Shown: positions 1-8,773 of the stretch, one piece after another
Layout of the letters: the number at the start of each line of letters is the position of its first letter
Numbering within the stretch: position 1 is the first letter of the stretch
The notes under the pieces: model-generated
Told to the model about the DNA's origin: nothing
Database searches by the model: none
Seen by the model: only the letters and a program-made list of their open reading frames with translations
DNA from: Promicromonospora sukumoe
GTDB lineage: Bacteria; Actinomycetota; Actinomycetes; Actinomycetales; Cellulomonadaceae
Direction of reading: 5' to 3'
DNA: 64,000 bases
NCBI RefSeq assembly: GCF_014137995.1
Contig: NZ_JACGWV010000002.1
Location: forward strand, 310,001 to 374,000
Translations under genes and position numbers: made by a program

Positions 1-1912
1 CTCGGTGTTCTGCTCTCGTGCCCGCTGCCACGCCCCGGAGCCGTTCGACGGCCGCCGCGGCGTTCGCCCGACCCGTACCGCACGCCACCACGACCGCCGG
101 GCCACCACCGCTCAGCGTCCCGAACCAGTCCTCGACCGGTCCGGGCAGCCCCGTGTGCACCACCACCAGGTCCGGGCGCACCGCCCAGAGCTGCTCCAGC
201 CGGGCTCGTTCGGCCGAACCCGGGACGGGCTCACGGGTGATCACGACGAGCGGCTCGGCCTCGCGCGGAGCGTCGTCAGGAAATTCTGCGCCACGTTCGG
301 TACCGATTCTGTCGAGATCCGCCGATACACCGTACCGGGTGAATCGGGCAATAAGCACTGCAAGTCCATCATCGTCCAGTCCGAGCCCGCTCGACAGTGC
401 CTCGGGGAAGTCTCTCGATCCAGGCCAGTCCCTCGATCCAGGCCAAGCCTCGGCGATCGCGGTCTGGACGTGACGCGCCGTCCGGCCCGCGGCGTGGTCC
501 AGCCGGAGGCGCAGGTCGACGACGTCGGGCGCGGCATCCGGGGCGAGCGGCACCAGGTGCCCCCGCGCGTGCACGACGGCGTCCGCGATGGCCGCGCCCA
601 GGTCGGCCAGCTCCGCGAGCGCCTGCTGCGCGACGGCCGCGTCGGTCACCGCGCCCACGACCGACCGCCGGTCGCGGACGGCGGCCACGAGGGCCCGGGT
701 GCGTGCGCCGGACTCCTCCAGCCTCTCGACCCGGACTCGGCCCGATGCCACGGCCCGGCTCAGGGTGTCGTACGCCTCGGTGTAGAGGGCGGGGTCGAGG
801 CCGAGGCAGAGCAGGTCGGCGCCGGCCTCGACGGCGCGGACGGCGGCCTCGCCCACCGAGCCGGTGAGCTGCCGCAAGGCGCCCATGTCGAGGGCGTCGG
901 TGATGATCGGGCCGTCGTGGCCCAGCTCGCGCAGCAGTCGGGTCGCCGCGGGCTCGACGGACGCGGGCGCCGGCCCGACGGCGGGGAACAGCACGTGGGC
1001 GGTCATCACCGCGTCGAGCCGCGACTGATCCCGCACAGTTTGAGCCCGCACGACCTGGTTCGGCGTGGCCTGGGCACGCACAGCCTCAGCACGCACAGCC
1101 TGGGCACGCACGACCTGGTCAGGCGCCCCCTGGTCACGCACAGCCTGGCCCGGGTCGGGCACGCCCTCCGGGCACAGGGCCCGCGCGAACGGGACGAGGT
1201 CGCGCGCCCGGACGACGTCGAGCGGCTGGTCCACGACCGGGAGGCCCACGTGGGAGTCCACGGTGGTGGCGCCGTGCCCCGGGAAGTGCTTGCCGCACAC
1301 GCCGACGCCGGCGCTGCGCACCCCGCGGGCGAACGCGATGCCGTGGCGGGCGACGACGTCGGGCGTGGTGCCGAAGGCCCGTACCCCGATGACGGGGTTC
1401 TCGGGCTCGGAGACGACGTCGAGCACGGGCCCGAGGAGCAGGTCGATACCGGTGGCGGCGAGCACGCGGCCCAGCGCACGGCCCGCGTCCAGCGAGATGG
1501 CGCCGCCCGGCAGGACGCCGAGGGCCGCGGCCCCGGGCAGCGACGAACCGTCGGCCGCCTCCAGCCGGGACACGTCGCCGCCCTCCTCGTCGACGGCGAT
1601 CACCAGGTCGGGCGAGATCTCGTGCAGCGCCGCCGACAGCGCGGCGGTGGTGGCGACGTCGGGCGTGTTGCGCGCGAAGTAGACGACGCCGGCGAGGCCG
1701 GCCCGGGCGGCGTCGGCCAGCCAGTCCGGCACGCCGGCGCCGTCGGGCCCGACGCCGTCAGGCCGAACACCGTCAGGCCCGACGGCGTTCTCGAACCCCG
1801 GCAGGAGCACGCCGTTGACGGCGCGTTCCGTGCGACCGGGCCCGGCCTGCGGCCCTGCTTCCGGCCCCGCTTGCGGACCGGCGTCCGCCCCCGCCGTCGG
1901 CGCGTCGGTCAT
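1..1912 (-). CDS. Glycoside hydrolase family 3 beta-N-acetylhexosaminidase (NagZ-like), 3' end outside window
   Basis: It should release terminal N-acetylglucosamine from muropeptides or chito-oligosaccharides. The GH3 signature KHFPGHG is at residues 208-214 and the nucleophile motif ITDALDMG places the catalytic Asp at about residue 339. The ATG at 1912 overlaps the stop of the upstream permease (ATGA), so the gene is translationally coupled to the sugar importer. The reading frame is open to base 1, about 637 codons, so the C-terminus lies outside the window. The N-terminal 25 residues are low-complexity (Ala/Gly/Pro), and about 48 extra residues of short repeats (residues 247-294) interrupt the barrel between the KHFPGHG region and the next conserved DAVMTAH segment. 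The C-terminal part beyond about residue 420 resembles the non-catalytic second domain of larger GH3 enzymes. No signal peptide is evident, so a cytoplasmic role after import is likely. Confidence 0.88.
   Translation of the reverse strand, partial: MTDAPTAGADAGPQAGPEAGPQAGPGRTERAVNGVLLPGFENAVGPDGVRPDGVGPDGAGVPDWLADAARAGLAGVVYFARNTPDVATTAALSAALHEISPDLVIAVDEEGGDVSRLEAADGSSLPGAAALGVLPGGAISLDAGRALGRVLAATGIDLLLGPVLDVVSEPENPVIGVRAFGTTPDVVARHGIAFARGVRSAGVGVCGKHFPGHGATTVDSHVGLPVVDQPLDVVRARDLVPFARALCPEGVPDPGQAVRDQGAPDQVVRAQAVRAEAVRAQATPNQVVRAQTVRDQSRLDAVMTAHVLFPAVGPAPASVEPAATRLLRELGHDGPIITDALDMGALRQLTGSVGEAAVRAVEAGADLLCLGLDPALYTEAYDTLSRAVASGRVRVERLEESGARTRALVAAVRDRRSVVGAVTDAAVAQQALAELADLGAAIADAVVHARGHLVPLAPDAAPDVVDLRLRLDHAAGRTARHVQTAIAEAWPGSRDWPGSRDFPEALSSGLGLDDDGLAVLIARFTRYGVSADLDRIGTERGAEFPDDAPREAEPLVVITREPVPGSAERARLEQLWAVRPDLVVVHTGLPGPVEDWFGTLSGGGPAVVVACGTGRANAAAAVERLRGVAAGTRAEHR
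1030..1172 (-). repeat. In-frame 15-bp repeat expansion inside the GH3 gene
   Basis: The stretch encodes imperfect pentapeptide repeats of the type VRAQA/VRAEA/VRDQG, roughly eight units, with a 15-bp period in the DNA (recurring gcacgcacagcctg-like units on the plus strand). It lies where ordinary NagZ proteins have a short loop. The period is a multiple of three and no stop is created, so the enzyme stays in frame. This looks like recent slippage expansion rather than a domain. Confidence 0.7.
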
Positions 1913-2739
1913 TCCTTCACGGCCCCGGAGGTGAGGCCCGAGGCGAGGCGGCGCTGGACCAGGACGAAGAAGATCATCACGGGCACCGTGATGATGGTCG
2001 ACGCCGCCATGATCGCGCCCCAGTCGTTGGAGTGGACGCCGAAGAACGAGCGCAGGCCGATCGCCACGGTGTAGTTCTCGGATGCGCCGCCGAGCATCGT
2101 CATCGCGAAGATGAACTCGTTCCACGCGGTGATGAACCCGAAGATGCTGGTCGCGACCAGCCCGGGCGCCACGAGCGGCAGCAGCACCGACCAGAACATG
2201 CGGCCCCAGCTCGCGCCGTCGAGGTACGCGGCTTCCTCCAGCTCGACCGGGACCGCCGCGACGAACCCGCGCAGCATCCAGATGCCGAACGGCACGGCCA
2301 GGGCGACGTAGACGACGATCAGCCCGGTCAGCGTCTCCAGCAGCTGGAGGTCGCGGACCTGCACGAACAGCGGGATGACGAGCGCCTCGAGCGGCACCAT
2401 CTGCACGATGAGCACCATCATCAGGATCTGGGTGCGCATCCGGAACCGGAAGCGGGCCACCGCGACGGACGCGAGCAGCGCGAGCGCTGACGAGACGAGC
2501 ACCGTGCCGAGCGCCACGAGCAGGGAGTTGCGCAGGAAGGTGCCGAACCCGCCCTCGGTGAGCACGAACACGTAGTGCTCCAGCGTCGGCTCGGAGGGCC
2601 AGAAGCTGTTGGTGTGCCCGGCCTGCGCGTCGAGCGAGCTGTTCAGCATCCAGTAGACGGGGAACAGCGTGAAGATCAGCAGCAGGGCCACGAGCACGCC
2701 CTTGCCGAGCTGGCGCAGGGGCGACCGGCGCGCGCTCAT
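1909..2739 (-). CDS. Carbohydrate ABC transporter permease (MalG type)
   Basis: A 276-residue inner-membrane permease with six hydrophobic segments, the first at residues 13-32. The EAA loop (VELEEAAYLDGASWGRMFW) is the docking site for the ATPase. The product pairs with the permease encoded immediately upstream. The ATG at 2739 overlaps the upstream stop (ATGA), and its own stop overlaps the GH3 start in the same way. No ATPase is encoded here, as is common in actinobacterial CUT1 sugar importers that share one MsiK-type ATPase. The GH3 neighbour suggests an amino-sugar or short oligosaccharide substrate; that is inference. Confidence 0.93.
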   Translation of the reverse strand: MSARRSPLRQLGKGVLVALLLIFTLFPVYWMLNSSLDAQAGHTNSFWPSEPTLEHYVFVLTEGGFGTFLRNSLLVALGTVLVSSALALLASVAVARFRFRMRTQILMMVLIVQMVPLEALVIPLFVQVRDLQLLETLTGLIVVYVALAVPFGIWMLRGFVAAVPVELEEAAYLDGASWGRMFWSVLLPLVAPGLVATSIFGFITAWNEFIFAMTMLGGASENYTVAIGLRSFFGVHSNDWGAIMAASTIITVPVMIFFVLVQRRLASGLTSGAVKE

Positions 2740-3737
2740 CGTTCCTCCTCCGCCAGGACGGTACGGACGTAGACGGCGGTGACCACGAGCAGCAGCACCG
2801 TCAGCAGCACGGCGATCGCGGAGCCGAACCCGTACCTGTTCTGCCCGAACGACTCGACGTAGGACCACACGCCAAGGTTGAGCACGGACCGGTTGGACCC
2901 GGCGCCGCCGGGCATCAGGTACACCTGCGCGAACACCTTGAAGTCCCAGATGGTCGACAGGATGATCACGACGGCGAACACCTGGCGGAGCTGCGGCACG
3001 ATGATCGAGAAGAACCGGCGGAACGACCCGGCGCCGTCCATCTCGGCGGCCTCCAGCATCTCCTTCGGCACGCCGAGCAGCCCGGCGAGCACGGTGATCG
3101 CGACGAATGGGAAGCCGTGGTGGATCACGTTGAGCAGCACGATCGCGTAGAACGTCCAGCGGTTGGTGAACCAGTTGGTCGGGTCGTCCAGCAGGCCGAG
3201 GCTCATCAGGACGTCGTTGAAGACCCCGCGGTCGGCGTCGAAGATCCACACCCACACATACGTACCGGTGACGGCGGGCATGGCCCAGGCCGCCATGATC
3301 GCGCTGGAGGTGACGGTGCGCCAGAAGGGGCCGAGCGACGCGAGCAGCACCGCGACGGCCGTACCGAACGCGACGGTGCCCGCCACGGCCAGCACGGCGA
3401 ACCCGACCGTGTTGGGCAGCACCACCGTCCACAGCTCGGGCGTCGCCAGGATCTCGGCGTAGTTGCCCAGGCCGATCCAGTTGGGCTCGCCGGTGGTGAT
3501 CTCCCGCAGGCCGTAGTCCTGCAGGGAGAAGAGGAACACCCGCACGAGCGGCCACAGCAGCAGCACCGCCAGGACGAGCAGGGCGGGCGCGAGCAGCAGC
3601 CAGGGCCGCACGGCGGCGGCCCTGGCGCGGCCGGTCCACCCGCCGGCCACGGAGCGGGCGACCGGGCCTGCGCCCGAGCCGGCCCCCTCGGGGGCCGACC
3701 CGTGGGCCTGCGGGGTGGGCGGAGCCGGCGCCGTCAT
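2736..3737 (-). CDS. Carbohydrate ABC transporter permease (MalF type)
   Basis: A 333-residue permease. About 40 Pro/Ala/Gly-rich residues precede the first membrane span (AAAVRPWLLLAPALLVLAV), followed by six or so spans and an EAA loop (PKEMLEAAEMDGAGSFRRFF). It is the MalF-like partner of the next gene in the operon. The start is set by an ATGA overlap with the substrate-binding protein gene at 3734-3737, and its stop overlaps the next start in the same way. The long polar N-terminus is low-complexity and could be partly spurious, but the overlap supports the chosen start. Confidence 0.93.
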   Translation of the reverse strand: MTAPAPPTPQAHGSAPEGAGSGAGPVARSVAGGWTGRARAAAVRPWLLLAPALLVLAVLLLWPLVRVFLFSLQDYGLREITTGEPNWIGLGNYAEILATPELWTVVLPNTVGFAVLAVAGTVAFGTAVAVLLASLGPFWRTVTSSAIMAAWAMPAVTGTYVWVWIFDADRGVFNDVLMSLGLLDDPTNWFTNRWTFYAIVLLNVIHHGFPFVAITVLAGLLGVPKEMLEAAEMDGAGSFRRFFSIIVPQLRQVFAVVIILSTIWDFKVFAQVYLMPGGAGSNRSVLNLGVWSYVESFGQNRYGFGSAIAVLLTVLLLVVTAVYVRTVLAEEER

Positions 3738-5023
3738 CCAGCGCCGTTCAGGATGGTGGTCATCTCCTCGGCCGCGGCGGACGACGCCGTGGCGACGTCC
3801 GACTCCCCGGAGAGGATCGACTGCATCATCGTGCTGGTGGTGAGCTTGGCCTGGACCGCGCCGTAGGTGGGCGCGGCCGGCACGGACGCGCCGCCGTCCA
3901 CGAACTGCTGGGCGAACGGGGCCACCAGCGGGTCGGTGCTCGCCAGGGTCTCGTCCAGCAGCGACACCTGGCCGGGGAAGTACCCGGACTGCTCGGCCCA
4001 CTGCTGCGCGAACTCGCCGGTGGTCATCATCTCGACGAACGTCCAGGCGAGGTCCTTGTCGTTGGCCGTCTCGAACATGCTCAGGTGCGAGCCGCCCAGC
4101 ACCGACGGGGCGATGCCGCCGTCCTGGCCCGGGATCGGCACGGCGGCGAACTTGCCCTCCATGTCGGGGTTGGCCTCGACGATCGCACCCGGGGTCCACG
4201 ACCCCATGACGGCCATGCCGACGTCGCCCGCGGCGAACGAGTCGAGCACGTCGGTCTCGCGCCAGGTGGTGGCGCCGCTGGAGGAGTACCCGCCCTCGGT
4301 GGCCAGGCCGGTCCAGAACCCGATGCCCTCCTGCGCCTCGGGGCTGTCGAGGCCCGAGGTCCAGGTGTCGCCGTCCAGCGCGGCGACCTCGCCGCCAGCG
4401 GCCCAGACCCACGGGTAGACCGTGAACTCGGCGTCACCCGGCACGGCGACGGCGATCTTGTCGGGGTACTCCTCCTTGAGCGCCGCCGCGGCGTCCTCCA
4501 GCTCGGCCCACGTGGTGGGCGGCTCGACGCCGGCCTGCTCGAACATCTCCGTGTTGTAGACCAGCGAGCGCACGCCGGCGTACCAGGGCATGCCGTAGAG
4601 CTGCTCGTCGTACGTACCGGCGTCGACCAGGCCCTCGACCAGGTCGTCGGTCACGCCGGCGCCGTCCACGTACTCGTCGAGCGGGGCGAGCGCCCCGGCG
4701 TCGGCGAACTCGGGGGTCCAGGTGGTGCCGGTCTCGGCGACGTCCGGGGTGGTGCCGCCGGCGATGGAGGTGACGAACCGGTCGTGGGCGTCGGCCCACT
4801 CGACGAACTCGACGTCGAGCGTCGCGCCCGTCTCCTCCTCGAAGGCGGTCGAGACGTCGGCGAAGAAGTCCTCGGCGTCCGGGTTGGTGCCCTGCATGAT
4901 CCAGACGCTGAGGGTGCCGTCCCCCTCGCCCTCGCCGCCACCGCTGCCGCAGGCGGTCGTCGTGGCCGCGAGAAGCAGTGCTCCGGTGGCCGCCACCAGG
5001 GGCCGTCGCATCGCTCGAGTCAT
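3734..5023 (-). CDS. Extracellular sugar-binding lipoprotein of an ABC importer
   Basis: A 429-residue solute-binding protein of the family that serves CUT1 importers. The N-terminus carries Arg residues, a hydrophobic stretch and a lipobox ending TTAC with Cys25 as the predicted lipidated residue, followed by a Gly/Glu-rich linker. The mature part has the usual Trp-rich, two-lobed character. It is the first gene of the operon SBP-permease-permease-GH3. The 200-bp upstream region holds possible operators. The exact sugar cannot be read from the sequence; the GH3, kinase and RpiR neighbours favour N-acetylglucosamine-containing ligands. Confidence 0.92.
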   Translation of the reverse strand: MTRAMRRPLVAATGALLLAATTTACGSGGGEGEGDGTLSVWIMQGTNPDAEDFFADVSTAFEEETGATLDVEFVEWADAHDRFVTSIAGGTTPDVAETGTTWTPEFADAGALAPLDEYVDGAGVTDDLVEGLVDAGTYDEQLYGMPWYAGVRSLVYNTEMFEQAGVEPPTTWAELEDAAAALKEEYPDKIAVAVPGDAEFTVYPWVWAAGGEVAALDGDTWTSGLDSPEAQEGIGFWTGLATEGGYSSSGATTWRETDVLDSFAAGDVGMAVMGSWTPGAIVEANPDMEGKFAAVPIPGQDGGIAPSVLGGSHLSMFETANDKDLAWTFVEMMTTGEFAQQWAEQSGYFPGQVSLLDETLASTDPLVAPFAQQFVDGGASVPAAPTYGAVQAKLTTSTMMQSILSGESDVATASSAAAEEMTTILNGAG

Positions 5024-5224
5024 CGTTTCGGCTTCCTTCCGCTGGACTTGCTGAGGGCCGCGAGAGTAGCCAGATGTTATTTCTGAGAAATGAACTTCCC
5101 AATACGCGGCATTGCGTGGAGATTACTGACCGGGTGAAACATCTGCTAGGGGTGTTACCAAACCGTGATTGCCCATCATGGCACGCCCTCTTTCACCCGC
5201 TCCGCAAGGACACACTCAGCCCAC
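5024..5224 (-). promoter_or_regulatory. Upstream region of the sugar-import operon with inverted repeats
   Basis: The region between the binding-protein start and the end of the lipoate ligase gene is AT-richer than its surroundings. It holds a widely spaced 8-bp inverted repeat, CAGATGTT at 5071-5078 and AACATCTG at 5138-5145, and a small palindrome TTTCTGAGAAA at 5080-5090 (central mismatch). The TTTC-N3-GAAA pattern resembles half-sites reported for some RpiR-type regulators, and an RpiR gene lies 2.7 kb away. Operator function is inference. Confidence 0.35.
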
Positions 5225-6355
5225 TCAGGGAACGCGCGCGGTCCATTCCGGCGTGCCGAACTTGGTCTCCACCAGGGTCCGGGCCTGCGCCCACTCGTCG
5301 GCCGTGATCTCCCCCGGCACGGTGCGGTAGCGCTCGCGGAACGACGCCTCCAGCGCGTCGAGGACCTCGGCGCGGGTCAGCCCCGTCTGCGACCGCAGCG
5401 GGTCCACGCGCTTGTTGGCGGAGCGCGTGCCCTTGTCGCTGAGCTTCTCGCGCCCGATGCGCAGCACGTCGGTCATCTTGTCGGCGTCCATGTCGTAGGC
5501 CATGGTCGCGTGGTGCAGGACGGCGCCCCCGGCGAGCCGCTTCTGGGCGGCGCCGGCGATCTTGCCGGCGGGCGAGGCGATGTCGTTGAGGGGCACGTAC
5601 GAGGCGTCGATGCCGAGGCCGTGCAGGGCGCCGATCACCCAGTCGTCGAGGAACGCGTAGGAGCGCTCGAAGCTCAACCCGTCCACGAGCGAGCCGGGCA
5701 CGTAGAGCGAGTAGCAGATGGTGTTGCCGGGCTCCATGAACATGGCCCCACCCCCCGAGATCCGCCTGATCACGCGGGCCCCGTGCCGCGCGGCGCCCTC
5801 GGAGTCCACCTCGTTGCGCAGCGACTGGAACGACCCGATGATCACCGCGGACTCGTCCCACTCCCAGAACCGGAGGGTCGGCCCGCGCCGCCCGGCGCCG
5901 AGCTCCTCGGTGAGCACCTGGTCCAGCGCGACGTTGAGCAGCGGCGAGACCGCGGGGGTGCGGATCACCTGGAACTCGTGGTCCTCCCAGGCCGTCGCGT
6001 GGCCGAGCGCGCGCCGGGTGGCGACCGCCACGGCGTCGGCGTCGAAGCCCACGGCGGTGGCGCCGTCCAGCGCCGTCCGCACCGCCTCGGCGAGCTGCGC
6101 CTTGGAGGCGTCGGCGGGCATCCCGTCGAGGGCGGCGCCCATGGCCTCCAGCGCCTCGTCGGGCTCGAGGAAGAAGTCCCCGCTCACGCGGGTGCCCGTC
6201 AGGCGCCCCGGCGGGGCGGCCTGCCCGCCCGGCCCGGCAGCGGGTGTGGCAGTGGGTGCAGCACCGGGTGCAGCAGGCCCGGCGGACCCGTCCGCCACGA
6301 CCTCGGTCTCGACACGAACCAGCTTTCCGAGTGGAACCTTGAACTCTCCTCGCAC
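5225..6355 (-). CDS. lplA: Lipoate-protein ligase (LplA family)
   Basis: The enzyme ligates lipoate (via lipoyl-AMP) to lipoyl domains of 2-oxoacid dehydrogenases in the cytoplasm. The ligase core shows RRISGGG (around residue 195), then EPGNTICYSL, and the catalytic-lysine segment GKIAGAAQKR. A small N-terminal region ending VSGDFFLEPDEALEA, typical of actinobacterial homologues, precedes the core. The GTG at 6355 is chosen because the family usually begins near RGEFKVPLGKL; an in-frame GTG at 6439 would add 28 residues. No clear ribosome binding site is seen for either. Residues about 25-50 are an Ala/Gly/Pro insertion. The gene is in the same direction as the sugar importer but separated by 200 bp, so it is probably its own unit, divergent from the kinase. 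Confidence 0.85.
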   Translation of the reverse strand: MRGEFKVPLGKLVRVETEVVADGSAGPAAPGAAPTATPAAGPGGQAAPPGRLTGTRVSGDFFLEPDEALEAMGAALDGMPADASKAQLAEAVRTALDGATAVGFDADAVAVATRRALGHATAWEDHEFQVIRTPAVSPLLNVALDQVLTEELGAGRRGPTLRFWEWDESAVIIGSFQSLRNEVDSEGAARHGARVIRRISGGGAMFMEPGNTICYSLYVPGSLVDGLSFERSYAFLDDWVIGALHGLGIDASYVPLNDIASPAGKIAGAAQKRLAGGAVLHHATMAYDMDADKMTDVLRIGREKLSDKGTRSANKRVDPLRSQTGLTRAEVLDALEASFRERYRTVPGEITADEWAQARTLVETKFGTPEWTARVP

Positions 6356-6532
6356 GTGTTCACAGTAGGCGACGGTGCCTGTGGTGTCCGGCGTCGGAAC
6401 TCGCCTTGGGTACGGAAGGTGGGGTCCGACGTCGGGCACGTCCGATATTTGGGCAGAAGGGGCAGCAGAACAGACCAGAATTTCCTCTTCTCTTTAGACA
6501 ACCTTGCCCTGGTTTCATGTCAGAATGACCTG

Positions 6533-7675
6533 GTGTCGGAACACTCACAGGGAATTGATGGAGTGGCGGTCGAGGCCGTTGACGCCTGGGTCGTTGCTCT
6601 CGACGTAGGCGGCAGTGGCTCGCGCCTCGTCGCAGAGTTCGGCAACTCCGTGAACCCCGAGCGCATCAGCCTCAGCGGTCGCGCCGTCAAGGTGAACCAC
6701 CACGGCAGCGACGCCTCGGCCGTCGTCGCCTCCCTCTGCCAGTCGTTCAACGCGTGGGCCGCCCGCATGGGGCACCACGGCATGAGCGACGGCAGCACAG
6801 CGCCCGTCTCCTCCGCGGCAGTCGGTATCACCGGCCTGACCTCGCTGGTCGAGAAGCCGCTCGAGGTCCACGACATCCTGGCGCGCGAGCTGCGGACCAA
6901 CCGCACCGCCGTCGCGGGTGACGCGCTCACCGCCCACCTCGGCGCCCTGCGCGGGCGCGCCGGAGCCGTGCTGTCGGTCGGTACCGGCGCCGTGGCGTTC
7001 GGCTACGACGGCGTGAACCGCTGGCGCCGCGCGGACGGCTGGGGACACCTGCTCGGCGACCTGGGCGCGGGCGTCTGGGTCGGCGGCGAGGCTCTGCGCG
7101 CCGCCGGTCGCTACCACGACGGCGCGAGCCGGGGCGCCTCCAAGCGCCTGCTCGAGGCCGCGGTCGCCAAGTTCGGCCTGATCGAGAGCTGGCCCAACCA
7201 GTTCTACAAGAACGCCGAGCGCGCCAAGCAGCTCGCGTCGATGGCCCCCGAGGTGATGATCGCCGCGGGCGAGGGCGACGAGACGTCGATCCGCATCCTC
7301 GAGGAGGCTGGCCGGCACCTCGCCGACACGCTCGCGAGCGCGCTGGGCCGGGACATCCCGCCGCTGGCCTCAACGACCGGTCGCCTGGTGCAGGAGGAGT
7401 CGCCGCTCACGGTGTCCCTCACCAAGCACCTCTCGGAGGACCGCCCGGACGTCTCGCTGGTGCCCAGCGGCGGCTCGCCGCTCGACGGCGCGCTGCACCT
7501 TGCCCGACGGCTGCGCGAGTCCCCGCACTCCGTGACCGGGTTCCGGCCGTGGCTCACCATCCGCGTCGACGGCCACCACACCAGCCGGGACACCCCGGAG
7601 GACGTGGGCGGCAAGGACATCCTCACCGCCCAGCTCTCCGCGACCGACCTGCCGGGTGACGAGCTGCGTGATTGA
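6533..7675 (+). CDS. BadF/BadG/BcrA-type ATPase, N-acetylglucosamine kinase-like
   Basis: It probably phosphorylates N-acetylglucosamine or a related amino sugar in the cytoplasm. The phosphate loop ALDVGGSGSR is near residues 21-30, VGTGAVAF and GDLGAGVWVGGEAL mark the adenine-binding part, and VPSGGSPLDGAL is near the C-terminus. Length is 380 residues from GTG 6533; a GTG at 6563 would give 370 and still precede the first motif. The frame stays open far upstream, so the start rests on motif position only. The gene is followed 105 bp later by an RpiR regulator. Together with the GH3 hexosaminidase and importer across the lipoate ligase this reads as an amino-sugar salvage locus. Confidence 0.82.
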   Translation: MSEHSQGIDGVAVEAVDAWVVALDVGGSGSRLVAEFGNSVNPERISLSGRAVKVNHHGSDASAVVASLCQSFNAWAARMGHHGMSDGSTAPVSSAAVGITGLTSLVEKPLEVHDILARELRTNRTAVAGDALTAHLGALRGRAGAVLSVGTGAVAFGYDGVNRWRRADGWGHLLGDLGAGVWVGGEALRAAGRYHDGASRGASKRLLEAAVAKFGLIESWPNQFYKNAERAKQLASMAPEVMIAAGEGDETSIRILEEAGRHLADTLASALGRDIPPLASTTGRLVQEESPLTVSLTKHLSEDRPDVSLVPSGGSPLDGALHLARRLRESPHSVTGFRPWLTIRVDGHHTSRDTPEDVGGKDILTAQLSATDLPGDELRD

Positions 7676-7780
7676 CGGCAGTTCGCCCGCGCGGCCCTTC
7701 ACCGACGTGCTGTGCCCGGTGCCCCGGTACGGGTGTATGTTCTCGACCCAGCCTCACCACACCATCCCGGGAGATGCGAC

Positions 7781-8698
7781 ATGACAGGTGACGTCCTCGT
7801 CCGACTCAGGCGCGCACTGCCGACACTTCGACCGGCAGAGGCGAGAGTCGCGCAGACGGTCCTCGACGACCCGAACACCGTCGTCCAGTCGACCATCACC
7901 GAGCTCGCCGGGCACGCGGACACGTCACAGGCCACGGTCGTGCGGTTCTGTCGCGCCGTCGGCTACGCCGGCTACCCCGAGTTCAGGATCGACCTGGCGC
8001 AGGCGACGAGCCGCCGCGAGGTCGAGATGGAGCGGTCCGGCATCGCCGAGGGCGAGATCAACCAGACCGACGACATCGAGGCCGTCGTCTCCAAGATCGC
8101 GTTCCACGAGGCGCGCACCATCGAAGAGACCGCCCGGATGATCGACACGGACGCGATCGAGCGGGTCGCCACGGCGATCTCCGAGGCCAAGCGGGTCGAC
8201 GTCTACGGCGTCGGCTCGTCCAACCTCGCCGCGGCCGACCTCGCGATGAAGCTCCAGCGCATCGGCGTCTTCGTGTTCAGCTCCCCCGACCCGCACCAGC
8301 AGCTCGCGTCGTCGGCGCTGCTCGAGCCGGGCAACGTCGCCGTGGCGGTCTCGCACTCGGGTCAGACCCGCGAGACCAACCAGGCCCTGGAGATCGCGCG
8401 CAAGCGCGGCGCCCTGACGGCGGCGATCACGAACTTCCCCGACGCCCCGATCGGCCTGGTGTCCGACGTCGTCCTGGCGACGACCGCCCGCGAGACGCAG
8501 TTCCGCGTGGGCGCCATGTCGAGCCGCATCGCGCAGCTCACCGTCGTGGACTACCTGTTCGTCCGCGTCGCGCAGCGCACCTACGACCGCTCGTCGATCG
8601 CCATCAAGGCGACGTACGACGCGGTGCGCGACCAGCGCCTCGACTTCGGGAGCACCAAGGTGGAGCGGCCGGCGGCCCCCGCCGCCCCGGTCTCCTGA
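7781..8698 (+). CDS. MurR/RpiR family transcriptional regulator
   Basis: A 305-residue regulator with an N-terminal RpiR helix-turn-helix (about residues 1-77, recognition part TSQATVVRFCRAVGYAGY) and a C-terminal SIS sugar-phosphate-binding domain (about 120-255, containing VYGVGSSNLA and AVSHSGQTRET). Regulators of this family respond to phosphosugars such as MurNAc-6-P or GlcNAc-6-P. The ATG at 7781 has GGGAGA at 7768-7773 in good position. It probably controls the adjacent kinase and the sugar-import operon; the target is inferred from context. Confidence 0.92.
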   Translation: MTGDVLVRLRRALPTLRPAEARVAQTVLDDPNTVVQSTITELAGHADTSQATVVRFCRAVGYAGYPEFRIDLAQATSRREVEMERSGIAEGEINQTDDIEAVVSKIAFHEARTIEETARMIDTDAIERVATAISEAKRVDVYGVGSSNLAAADLAMKLQRIGVFVFSSPDPHQQLASSALLEPGNVAVAVSHSGQTRETNQALEIARKRGALTAAITNFPDAPIGLVSDVVLATTARETQFRVGAMSSRIAQLTVVDYLFVRVAQRTYDRSSIAIKATYDAVRDQRLDFGSTKVERPAAPAAPVS

Positions 8699-8716
8699 CC
8701 TCTCCCAGCATCCCGT

Positions 8717-8773
8717 TGAGTGCGGGGTTCTTGCGGGTCCAACAGCCTTGGACCCGCAAGAACCCCGCACTCA
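8717..8773. terminator. Long perfect hairpin, bidirectional terminator (family A)
   Basis: A perfect 26-bp stem (arms 8717-8742 and 8748-8773, 5-nt loop) lies between the convergent RpiR and cimA genes. The arm begins TGAGTGCGGGGTTC. The same outer arm sequence recurs in the hairpin at 19121-19187. No T-run follows on either side. Directly after it are two 15-bp units CAGCGTTTTCCGGCT and CAGCGTTTTCAGGCT (8772-8801) and a degenerate third. Confidence 0.75.

Noticed and set aside
5..2074. Long open frames on the plus strand across the GH3 and permease region
   Set aside because: They are compositional shadows of GC-rich minus-strand genes; the minus frame carries KHFPGHG and a permease, the plus frames carry only Arg/Pro/Gly-rich sequence.
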